Shown here in pieces: positions 1-5,348 of a stretch of DNA of 8,800 nucleotides. The notes under the pieces are model-generated. The model searched no databases. It worked only from the letters and a program-made list of their open reading frames with translations, and was not told the origin of the DNA. The stretch covers positions 1 to 8,800 of the forward strand of contig JAUQXD010001345.1 of the NCBI GenBank assembly GCA_030834835.1, in the 5' to 3' direction. Both the position numbers and the translations under genes were made by a program. Position 1 is the first letter of the stretch. The number at the start of each line of letters is the position of its first letter. This DNA is from Thermoflexales bacterium. GTDB lineage: Bacteria > Chloroflexota > Anaerolineae > Fen-1058.

Positions 1-199
1 GGCCGCCGTGATGTTGGAAGATGCCACGTTGAGCGAGCGACTGCTGCCGATCATCGAACAACTGCTGGGCGATGAAGCGCGCTTGAATGCAATGCGGGCG
101 GCGGCCCGTTCGCTGGCGCGGCCTGATCCGGCGCAGTCAATTGCGCACGCGGTGCGTGCGGCTGCTTCGGCAGCCGTGGCGGCGGGAGCAGGGGCGTGA
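1..199 (+). CDS. murG: MurG C-terminal fragment (lipid II synthase), 5' end outside the window
   Basis: MurG is the peripheral membrane glycosyltransferase that adds GlcNAc from UDP-GlcNAc to lipid I to make lipid II. Only the last 65 codons or so are present, read in the frame whose first full codon is at position 2. The fragment has the features of a MurG tail: the end of the nucleotide-sugar domain (AAVMLEDATLS), a helix (LLPIIEQLLGDEARLNAM) and the terminal helix with an ARPDPAQSIAHAV segment, which matches the family's usual 'RPDAAERIA' ending. It then runs into an Ala-rich tail (AAASAAVAAGAGA). The substrate-binding residues lie upstream of the window. Its TGA overlaps the GTG start of the next gene by 4 bp (GTGA), implying translational coupling. 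The call rests on a short but characteristic C-terminus and on the neighbouring murC, murB and ddl. Confidence 0.85.
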   Translation, partial: AAVMLEDATLSERLLPIIEQLLGDEARLNAMRAAARSLARPDPAQSIAHAVRAAASAAVAAGAGA

Positions 200-816
200 C
201 GCCGCAGGCAACGCCTCTCATTCAAATCCCCGAGATGTATGTGATCGGGGCGCTGGTTTTTTTCTTTGCCCTCTGGGGCTGGCGTCACGGGCTGGATGCC
301 GTGATTCTGGCGGGCCTGTTGGTGTTATTCGGCCGGGTGAGCGTGGATACCCTGGCGATACCGGTGGGCGCGATCATTAACATGTTTCACGGCATTTTCA
401 TCCTGCTGACGACCGGCAAATTTAGCGGCGGCAATCTGTTCGCCGTCATCGCCGGCGATCCCAATGTCGTACCGCTGCTGATCAACGTGCGCGATCCGAA
501 CGATGCGTGGGTGAAGCTGCTGGGCACGGCGCTGTTTGTGATGATCGCCTACATCGGCTTTAAGTTCGCGTTGAAACGGGCGGGCAGCAAAGACACGCGG
601 ATCGAGCAAGTGTTTGGCCTGGTCGGCGGCGCGGCGCTGGGCTATCTGTGCATCACGTTCGTGATCGATCGGCACATTGCGTTTCCGCAGCAGCTGGTCA
701 TTGAGCCCAGCACCGTGCCCCAGATCAGCGTGGACGCGCCGCTGCTGGTGGCGATCGTGATGGTGTTGATCGTGTTTGGCATTCAGCGCTCCAAAGCGCC
801 GGCCAAGAAGAAGTAA
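196..816 (+). CDS. Polytopic membrane protein, CvpA-like (first of a tandem pair)
   Basis: This 206-residue integral membrane protein has no catalytic motif. Hydrophobic segments lie at about residues 14-29, 33-48, 55-72, 106-127, 137-157 and 181-197, and the tail is basic (QRSKAPAKKK). The first hairpin (FALWGWRHGLDAVILAGLL) resembles the 'RG-hairpin' at the start of CvpA-family proteins. The later Gly-rich helix (VFGLVGGAALGYLCITF) matches the CvpA helix that follows the cytosolic loop. The GTG start at 196 is preferred because a GGGAG motif lies 7 nt upstream and the start overlaps the murG stop; an in-frame ATG at 235 is a less likely alternative. The gene sits between murG and murC, which suggests an envelope role, but function is not shown by the sequence. 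It shares topology with the next gene, so the two look like diverged paralogues. A separate, unnamed membrane family is possible. Confidence 0.75.
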   Translation: MTPQATPLIQIPEMYVIGALVFFFALWGWRHGLDAVILAGLLVLFGRVSVDTLAIPVGAIINMFHGIFILLTTGKFSGGNLFAVIAGDPNVVPLLINVRDPNDAWVKLLGTALFVMIAYIGFKFALKRAGSKDTRIEQVFGLVGGAALGYLCITFVIDRHIAFPQQLVIEPSTVPQISVDAPLLVAIVMVLIVFGIQRSKAPAKKK

Positions 817-822
817 AACGTC

Positions 823-1413
823 ATGGGCCCGATCGAATATCTGTGGATTATTCTTACGTTGATGTTTGTCGTCATCGGCGTCGTGCGCGGCTTCCTGAAA
901 GAGCTGGGCGTGACGATCGTGCTGATTGCGACGCTGTTCGGGCTGGATCGGGTGATTCCGTTGGTAGAGCAGCTCATTACGGAAGGCAAACTGTCCTTCC
1001 TGTTCAAGCCTTTCACGGGTGATCCCGTTGCCGATCAACCGACCCATCTGCTCCTGATGATCATCTTTCAGGGACTGGTATTGGTGGCAGCCTTTATTGC
1101 CTATCAGGGCGAGACGCTGGCTTATGAAGGCAGCAGTCCTAAATTTCCAGTGGGTATGTTTCTGGGCGCGCTGGTCGGCGGCGTGAACGGGTACCTGATT
1201 ACGGGGACGCTGTGGTGGATTCTCGCTCATTATCAGTACCCGGTCAGTCCAAGCATGGTCGATACCGGTCAGCTGACGGAGTTCGCCAGAGCAGTTGTCG
1301 GCAACGGCCTGCTGCCGATGGATCTGCTCGGGGCTGGCACGGCGACGGTCGATTCGCTGGGCCTGCTGCCCATTATTCTGGTGGTCTTGATTATCTTGAA
1401 GGTTGTGCGATGA
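823..1413 (+). CDS. CvpA-family-like membrane protein (second of a tandem pair)
   Basis: This protein has 196 residues and about five membrane segments (roughly residues 5-22, 28-41, 75-94, 108-134, 178-193). The start is the better CvpA match of the pair: a first helix, then VVRGFLKELGVTIVLIATL, which carries the conserved Arg-Gly before the second helix. The Gly-rich GMFLGALVGGVNGYLITG helix (residues 111-128) corresponds to the family's later helix. CvpA of E. coli is an inner-membrane protein linked to colicin V production and envelope homeostasis; no enzymatic role is established. The ATG is 6 bp after the upstream gene's TAA, with only a weak purine-rich stretch (AAGAAGAAG) as a ribosome site. 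The TGA overlaps the murC ATG (ATGA, 1410-1413), so synthesis is probably coupled to MurC. Inferred role: a membrane component associated with lipid II synthesis or division. Confidence 0.78.
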   Translation: MGPIEYLWIILTLMFVVIGVVRGFLKELGVTIVLIATLFGLDRVIPLVEQLITEGKLSFLFKPFTGDPVADQPTHLLLMIIFQGLVLVAAFIAYQGETLAYEGSSPKFPVGMFLGALVGGVNGYLITGTLWWILAHYQYPVSPSMVDTGQLTEFARAVVGNGLLPMDLLGAGTATVDSLGLLPIILVVLIILKVVR

Positions 1414-2783
1414 GCGAACTATATGAAGGTGTGCCCGCCGGTGCGCGGCTGCACATCATCGGCATCGGCGGAGCCGGCATGAGCGCCATCGCCACGGTGC
1501 TGCTGGAACGCGGTTATCAGGTCAGCGGCTCGGATCAGGCGGAGTCCGATACAACGCGCGCCTTGCGTCAGCAGGGTGCGGAGGTGTTCATCGGACATCG
1601 CGCCGAGAATGTGGGAGAGGTGGCGATGGTGGTGGCTTCGTCGGCGATTCAAGAGGATAACGTGGAACTGGTTGAGGCGCGCGCCCGATCGATCCCGGTG
1701 AACAAACGCGCGCAGTTTTTAGGCTGGCTGATGCAGGGCGCGCTGGGTGTGGCGGTCGCGGGCACGCACGGCAAGACCACGACCACGGCCATGATCACGT
1801 CGATCCTGGTGGGCGCGGGGCGCGATCCCAGTTTCATCGTGGGCGGGCCGATCGCCGCGCTGGGCCGCTCGGCTCACGCCGGGCACGATCGGGAATTCGT
1901 GATCGAAGCGGATGAATACGATCGAATGTTTCTGGGGCTGACACCTACCATCGAAGTGATCACTAACGTCGAGCACGATCACCCCGACTGCTATCCGACG
2001 TTCGACGAGATGCTGGCGGCGTTCCGCGAATTTATCGATCGGCTGCCGCCCGAAGGCATGCTGGTCGCGTGCGGCGAAGACGTGCCGGCAACGGAGTTGG
2101 CCCGGACGACTGCCCGCAAATTGCTGTATGGCTTCAAGGCCAATATGGATTGGCAGGCCACGGACGTGCGGCCTAATCAGGCGGGCGGCAGCGACTTCAT
2201 CGCCTATCACGAGGGCAAGTCGCTGGGCCTGGTGCGGCTGCGCGTGCCGGGCAAGCACAATGTGCTGAATGCGCTGGCGGCGCTGGCCGCGACCGATCAA
2301 CTGGGCGTGTCGTTCAGCGCGGCGCAGGATGCCCTGGCGGATTTTCGCGGAGTGGGGCGGCGTTTCGAAGTGCGCGGCGAGATCAACGGCGTGACGATCG
2401 TCGACGATTACGGTCATCATCCCACGGAGATCAAAGCGACGTTGTCGGGGGCGCGCAATCGCTATCCCGATCAGAAGATCTGGGCGGTGTTGCAACCGCA
2501 TACCTACAGCCGGACGAAGACGCTGTTGGCTGAATTTGCGACGGCCTTTGGGGATGCCGACCACGTGATCGTCACGGCGATCTTCGCCTCGCGTGAGCGC
2601 GATACGCTGGGTATCAGCAATCAGGACGTGGTGACGCGGATGGAGCATCCTGATGCGCGCGCGATCGATACTTTGAATGACGTGGTGGCTTACCTGAAGC
2701 AACACGTTCAGTCCGGCGATGTGGTGATCACGTTTAGCGCGGGCGACGCGAATAAGATCAGCACGGAGTTGTTGAAGAAGTGA
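1410..2783 (+). CDS. murC: UDP-N-acetylmuramate--L-alanine ligase (MurC)
   Basis: MurC is a cytoplasmic ATP-dependent ligase that attaches L-Ala to UDP-MurNAc, the first step of the stem peptide. At 457 residues it has normal family length. Motifs in order: the N-terminal UDP-binding loop HIIGIGGAGMSAIA (15-28), the ATP P-loop AGTHGKTTTT (118-127), the Mur-ligase EADEYDR segment (166-172) and NVEHDHPD (186-193). Then come VPGKHNVLNALAA (279-291), FRGVGRRFE (312-320), VDDYGHHPTEI (331-341), LQPHTYSR (361-368) and SAGD (443-446, where GAGD is commoner). All three Mur-ligase domains are therefore present and look intact. The ATG overlaps the previous stop, and GAAGG at 1398-1402 is a suitable ribosome binding site. 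A longer in-frame reading from GTG 1212 would overlap the upstream gene by 200 bp and has no MurC similarity, so it was not used. A repeat array begins directly at its TGA. Confidence 0.97.
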   Translation: MSELYEGVPAGARLHIIGIGGAGMSAIATVLLERGYQVSGSDQAESDTTRALRQQGAEVFIGHRAENVGEVAMVVASSAIQEDNVELVEARARSIPVNKRAQFLGWLMQGALGVAVAGTHGKTTTTAMITSILVGAGRDPSFIVGGPIAALGRSAHAGHDREFVIEADEYDRMFLGLTPTIEVITNVEHDHPDCYPTFDEMLAAFREFIDRLPPEGMLVACGEDVPATELARTTARKLLYGFKANMDWQATDVRPNQAGGSDFIAYHEGKSLGLVRLRVPGKHNVLNALAALAATDQLGVSFSAAQDALADFRGVGRRFEVRGEINGVTIVDDYGHHPTEIKATLSGARNRYPDQKIWAVLQPHTYSRTKTLLAEFATAFGDADHVIVTAIFASRERDTLGISNQDVVTRMEHPDARAIDTLNDVVAYLKQHVQSGDVVITFSAGDANKISTELLKK

Positions 2784-2819
2784 CGAGTGGCGAGTAATGC
2801 GTACTGCGTAATACGTACT
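2782..2819 (+). repeat. Degenerate 7-9 bp array between murC and the small gene (array A)
   Basis: The words can be parsed as GACGAGTG, GCGAGTAAT, GCGTACT, GCGTAAT and ACGTACT, i.e. variations on RCGWRYT at 7-9 bp spacing. The array begins inside the murC stop codon and ends before the ribosome binding site of the next gene. It is the least regular of the arrays in this window, so the parse is less certain than for the others. Confidence 0.6.
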
Positions 2820-2834
2820 GAACTGTGGACACGC

Positions 2835-2843
2835 AAGGGAGGA
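2835..2843 (+). promoter_or_regulatory. Strong ribosome binding site of the 62-residue gene
   Basis: AAGGGAGGA ends 3 nt before the ATG at 2847. It decides that start over the in-frame GTG at 2787, whose first codons would be read from repeat array A. It is one of the two best Shine-Dalgarno matches in the window; the other belongs to ftsZ. Confidence 0.8.
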
Positions 2844-2846
2844 ACC

Positions 2847-3035
2847 ATGACGAACAACGTGAAGACGAATCAAAGCAAGTCGGCGGCGGGGCAGTTTGAC
2901 AAGGTGCTGGCAGCGTGGCAAGACGGCAAGGATGTGGCGTGGTCAGAGTTGATGGCAGCCTGGGTGAAGGCGCCGACCGCGCCGCTGTCGCCGGAGACCG
3001 TGACTAAGTTGATTAAGTGTCTGGATGCGAAGTAG
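2847..3035 (+). CDS. Small soluble protein of unknown function, 62 residues
   Basis: I do not recognise this protein. It has a polar N-terminus (MTNNVKTNQSKSAAG), then a segment likely to be helical with three tryptophans (W24, W32, W39: FDKVLAAWQDGKDVAWSEL, then MAAWVKAP). A short Pro/Ser turn (TAPLSPE) precedes a final helix (TVTKLIKCLDAK) with one cysteine, C58. There is no signal peptide, membrane segment or metal-binding motif. Support for a real gene comes from the excellent ribosome binding site, coding-like composition, and a position in line with murC and murB. The alternation of polar and hydrophobic residues suggests a compact two- or three-helix domain, possibly a protein-binding module; that is inference. 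Repeat array B starts immediately after its TAG. Confidence 0.75.
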   Translation: MTNNVKTNQSKSAAGQFDKVLAAWQDGKDVAWSELMAAWVKAPTAPLSPETVTKLIKCLDAK

Positions 3036-3075
3036 GTTGGTAGATTGGTAAGTTGGTAAATTGGTAGATTGGGGA
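3036..3075 (+). repeat. Octamer array RTTGGTAR x5 (array B)
   Basis: Five consecutive 8-bp units run from 3036: GTTGGTAG, ATTGGTAA, GTTGGTAA, ATTGGTAG and ATTGGGGA. The array starts on the base after the small gene's TAG and merges into array C. The same word recurs in array F after murB. It is AT-rich against a GC-rich background. Confidence 0.9.
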
Positions 3076-3099
3076 TCAGGGATGAGGGATCAGGGATGG
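3072..3099 (+). repeat. Heptamer array GGGATSA x4 containing the murB start codon (array C)
   Basis: Four contiguous 7-bp units: GGGATCA, GGGATGA, GGGATCA and GGGATGG. The ATG at 3082-3084 lies inside the second unit, so the first residues of MurB (MRDQGW) are encoded by the array. Confidence 0.88.
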
Positions 3100-4086
3100 G
3101 GGGGCGGAGATTGGGTAGAGGCGCTGCGCGCCAATTTCCAACTTCCAATTTCCAACTTCAAGGTCAACGAACCGCTGGGCCGTTACACCACATCGCGGTT
3201 GGGCGGCCCGGCTGAGGCGCTGATTGAGGCAACGAGCGCGGCTGAGTTGAAGGACATCGTTATCGCTGCGCGGAAAGTAGAAGCGCCCATCCTGATTCTG
3301 GGCGGTGGCGCGAATGTCCTGGTCAGCGATGCGGGTGTGCGCGGGCTGACGATCATTAACAAAGCAAAACGCATCGAGTTTCGCGCCGATAACGCAGTGT
3401 GGTGCGAAGCGGGCACGGTGCTGCCGACGCTGGCGCGCGAGTGCATCGCTCACGGGTTGAGCGGGCTGGAGTGGGCGGTGGGTGTGCCGGGCACGGTGGG
3501 CGGCGCGGTCGTCGGCAACGCGGGCGCGCATGGCCGCGATACGGCGACGGATTTAGTCTCGGCCACGATCTTGAACGCGGCGAATGAAGTGGTGGAGTGG
3601 TCGAACGCGGACTTGCAATTTGAATATCGCAGCAGCCGGATTAAGCGAGATGCAAGACGCAAGATGCAAGATGCAGGAAGCAAGAGGCAGGATGCGGCGA
3701 ACACGGAACACGCACCACGCACCACGGAACACGTCGTGCTGGCCGCTACTTTCCGCTTAACACCGGGCGATCCGGTTGAACTTGAAAAGAAGGCCGCTGA
3801 ATTTAATGACTATCGCCGCCGCACACAGCCGCCAGGCGCAAGTCTGGGATCGATGTTTAAGAATCCGCCGGGGAATGCGGCTGGCCGATTGATTGATGAA
3901 TGTGGCTTGAAAGGGACACGCATTGGCGGCGTGGAAATCTCGATGGTGCATGCCAATTTCTTTGTGAATGATGGTCATGCCACCGCGACCGATGTGAAAG
4001 CGCTGATCGATCTGGCGCGGACGACGGTGCTTGAAAGATTCGGCATCGAATTGGAATTAGAGATTGAGTTGATCGGTGATTGGTAG
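3082..4086 (+). CDS. murB: UDP-N-acetylenolpyruvoylglucosamine reductase (MurB) with repeat-encoded insert
   Basis: MurB is a cytoplasmic FAD enzyme that uses NADPH to reduce UDP-GlcNAc-enolpyruvate to UDP-MurNAc. It has 334 residues. Motifs: RYTTSRLGGPAE (34-45), the FAD-binding ILGGGANVLVSD (72-83), LEWAVGVPGTVGGAVVGNAG (129-148), and the YRSS segment (182-185) with its active-site Arg. GASLGSMFKNPPG (252-264) carries the proton-donor serine S257, followed by AGRLIDECGLKG. The final ELEIELIGDW has the catalytic Glu, probably E327. Residues 190-217 are an in-frame insert made of twelve 7-bp repeats (3650-3733), between YRSSRIKR and VVLAATFRL, which are nearly adjacent in usual MurB. Residues 20-26 also come from heptamers. 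The start is uncertain: only TTG 3061 or ATG 3082 fit (stop at 3049), both inside arrays, with no good ribosome site. The TAG stop lies in the first unit of array F. Confidence 0.93.
   Translation: MRDQGWGGGDWVEALRANFQLPISNFKVNEPLGRYTTSRLGGPAEALIEATSAAELKDIVIAARKVEAPILILGGGANVLVSDAGVRGLTIINKAKRIEFRADNAVWCEAGTVLPTLARECIAHGLSGLEWAVGVPGTVGGAVVGNAGAHGRDTATDLVSATILNAANEVVEWSNADLQFEYRSSRIKRDARRKMQDAGSKRQDAANTEHAPRTTEHVVLAATFRLTPGDPVELEKKAAEFNDYRRRTQPPGASLGSMFKNPPGNAAGRLIDECGLKGTRIGGVEISMVHANFFVNDGHATATDVKALIDLARTTVLERFGIELELEIELIGDW
3131..3158 (+). repeat. Heptamer array CCAAYTT x4 inside murB (array D)
   Basis: CCAATTT, CCAACTT, CCAATTT and CCAACTT alternate perfectly. They are translated as part of the MurB N-terminus (NFQLPISNF). 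The word is the reverse complement of the AARTTGG core of arrays B and F. Confidence 0.92.
3650..3733 (+). repeat. Twelve-heptamer in-frame insert inside murB (array E)
   Basis: Seven units of one word family (ATGCAAG, ACGCAAG, ATGCAAG, ATGCAGG, AAGCAAG, AGGCAGG, ATGCGGC) are followed without a gap by five of another (GAACACG twice, CACCACG twice, GAACACG). The total is 84 bp, or 28 codons, so the frame is kept. The product is a charged, probably disordered loop rich in Arg, Lys, Gln, His and Thr. It lies between two conserved MurB segments. Confidence 0.93.
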
Positions 4087-4134
4087 ATTGGTAAATTAGT
4101 AAGTTGGTAGATTAGTAAGTGGGTAAATTGGTAT
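4079..4134 (+). repeat. Octamer array RTTGGTAR x7 at the murB stop (array F)
   Basis: Seven 8-bp units: ATTGGTAG, ATTGGTAA, ATTAGTAA, GTTGGTAG, ATTAGTAA, GTGGGTAA and ATTGGTAT. The first supplies the last sense codon (TGG) and the TAG stop of murB. It is the same word as array B, about 1 kb upstream. Confidence 0.92.
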
Positions 4135-4189
4135 GGGATCACTGGCTGACGCCTGAACCAATTTACCAATTCCCAATATACCAATTTAC
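4091..4189 (+). other. Inverted repeat in the murB-ddl gap (arrays F and G)
   Basis: Perfect complementary blocks include GTAAATTGGTA at 4123-4133 with 4179-4189 (extendable by two pairs) and ATTGGTAAATT at 4087-4097 with 4160-4170. Near-perfect pairing of 4091-4107 with 4173-4189 is also possible. Several registers compete, so no single fold is favoured. No T-run follows the stem, so it does not look like an intrinsic terminator. Function is unknown. Confidence 0.5.
4158..4188 (-). repeat. Array of the same word in inverted orientation (array G)
   Basis: CCAATTTA, CCAATTC, CCAATATA and CCAATTTA are reverse complements of the RTTGGTAR word of array F. Unit length varies between 7 and 8 bp. 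A 23-bp non-repetitive stretch separates it from array F. Confidence 0.87.
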
Positions 4190-4194
4190 TGGGT

Positions 4195-4249
4195 GACCAC
4201 TCGACCACTCGACCACAAGACTAACGACTACATGACTAAACGACTCAAG
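4195..4249 (+). repeat. GACYACWC-type array covering the ddl start (array H)
   Basis: Successive words each begin with GAC: GACCACTC twice, GACCACAA, GACTAAC, GACTACAT, GACTAAAC and GACTCAAG. The spacing is 8 bp with one 7-bp unit. The ddl ATG (4232-4234) spans a unit boundary, and the first six Ddl codons (MTKRLK) fall inside the array. Confidence 0.85.
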
Positions 4250-5344
4250 GTTGGCGTAATTTTTGGCGGCAAATCGGCTGAGCACGAGGTCTCCATCAAC
4301 TCGGCGCAGAACGTCATGCGCGCCCTCGACACGAACAAATATGAAGTGGTGCCACTGGGCATCAGCAAAGAAGGCCGCTGGCTCACGCGCGGCGATCCGT
4401 TGAAGACGCTGACCGGCGGGCAGACTTCGCTGCCGCAGTTGCTAACGTCGGGGTATCGCATCATCGATGAGTCGGAGACGGGCCGCGAGATCATTCCGGG
4501 CACTTCGGCCGCAGGCTTGCCCGAAGTCGATGTGATCTTTCCGGTGTTGCACGGCCCCTTCGGCGAAGACGGCACGGTACAAGGTCTGCTGGAACTGGCC
4601 GATATTCCCTACGTCGGCGCGGGCGTGATGGCGAGCGCGGTGGGCATGGACAAAGCGGCGATGAAGGATCTGTTCCGTAGCCACGATCTGCCCACGCCAA
4701 AGTACGTGGTCGTCAAACGGCACGAGTGGGAGGCAGAACCCGATCGGGTGGCGGCGCTCATCGGGACTGAGATTGGTTATCCGTGTTTCGTCAAACCCGT
4801 CAACATGGGTTCGAGCGTCGGCGTTCACAAAGTGCACGCGGTTGAAGAACTGGCAGCGGCCATGAATGAGGCGGCTGCCTACGATCGCAAGTTGTTGATC
4901 GAAGTGGCTGTGCCCGAGGCGCGCGAGATCGAATGCAGCGTGCTGGGCAACGATGAGCCGATCGCGTCCGTGCCGGGCGAAATCGTGCCGGGGCACGAAT
5001 TCTATGATTACGTCGCAAAGTACATCGACGATTCATCGGACTTGTTGATCCCCGCCCCGATCGATCCGGCGCTGGCCCAACGGGTGCGCGAGTTGTCGAT
5101 CAAGGCGTTCCTGGCGACGGATTGCGCCGGCATGGCGCGCGTAGATTTTCTGTTGTCGCGCACCACGGGCGAGTTGTACTTGAGTGAGTTAAACACGATT
5201 CCGGGTTTCACCCGCATCAGCATGTATCCCAAGCTGTGGGAAGCCAGCGGGATTGCTTACAGCGAACTCATCGATCGATTGATCCAACTGGCGCTGGAGC
5301 GGCATGCCGATAAGCAGCGCTCGCGCACGAATTATCAACGGTGA
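4232..5344 (+). CDS. ddl: D-alanine--D-alanine ligase (Ddl)
   Basis: Ddl is a cytoplasmic ATP-grasp enzyme that makes the D-Ala-D-Ala end of the peptidoglycan stem peptide. At 370 residues it is in the longer class of the family. Motifs: VIFGGKSAEHEVS (9-21), HGPFGEDGTVQGLLE (107-121), YVGAGVMASAVGMDK (127-141) and the ATP-binding CFVKPVNMGSSVGVHK (185-200). The omega loop EFYDYVAKY (256-264) ends in the Tyr that, from my knowledge of the family, favours D-Ala over D-lactate. The end has MARVDFLL (301-308) and the Mg-binding ELNTIPGFTRISMYPKLW (319-336). The start is ATG 4232, because MTKRLKVGVIFGG matches the family N-terminus; GTG 4193 lies 13 codons upstream inside the array. No Shine-Dalgarno is visible before 4232. 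FtsQ follows after 4 bp. Confidence 0.97.
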   Translation: MTKRLKVGVIFGGKSAEHEVSINSAQNVMRALDTNKYEVVPLGISKEGRWLTRGDPLKTLTGGQTSLPQLLTSGYRIIDESETGREIIPGTSAAGLPEVDVIFPVLHGPFGEDGTVQGLLELADIPYVGAGVMASAVGMDKAAMKDLFRSHDLPTPKYVVVKRHEWEAEPDRVAALIGTEIGYPCFVKPVNMGSSVGVHKVHAVEELAAAMNEAAAYDRKLLIEVAVPEAREIECSVLGNDEPIASVPGEIVPGHEFYDYVAKYIDDSSDLLIPAPIDPALAQRVRELSIKAFLATDCAGMARVDFLLSRTTGELYLSELNTIPGFTRISMYPKLWEASGIAYSELIDRLIQLALERHADKQRSRTNYQR

Positions 5345-5348
5345 TTTT

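Larger units (their letters stand above)
3034..3158 (+). other. Potential long bulged hairpin bracketing the murB start
   Basis: Array B (8-bp period) and array D (7-bp period) are reverse complements of each other. Pairings are 3058-3064 with 3131-3137, 3050-3056 with 3138-3144, 3042-3048 with 3145-3151, and 3034-3040 with 3152-3158. That gives 28 pairs, two of them G.U, with a single unpaired T (3057, 3049, 3041) between each block of seven. The loop, 3065-3130, holds the candidate murB ATG at 3082. A regulatory role is inference; the complementarity itself is read directly from the sequence. Confidence 0.6.

Noticed and set aside
325..1230. 301-codon minus-strand frame opposite the two membrane genes
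   Set aside because: Antisense of hydrophobic codons yields a His/Gln/Arg-rich product; no support beyond openness.
1212..1409. N-terminal extension of MurC from GTG 1212
   Set aside because: It would overlap the upstream gene in another frame by 200 bp and has no MurC similarity; ATG 1410 has a ribosome site and the family N-terminus.
1719..2921. 400-codon minus-strand frame opposite murC
   Set aside because: Arg/His/Gln-rich composition typical of antisense shadows; it crosses into array A and shows no motif.
4079..4134. Promoter in the AT-rich octamer array
   Set aside because: TTGGTA and TAAATT words resemble -35/-10 elements only because the repeat is AT-rich; no specific pair stands out.
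3036..4190. CRISPR array or insertion-sequence ends
   Set aside because: Units are 7-8 bp and contiguous with no spacers, and there is no transposase, terminal inverted repeat of IS type or cas gene.
4079..4190. Intrinsic terminator between murB and ddl
   Set aside because: The inverted repeat is AT-rich with competing registers and lacks a T-run after the stem.
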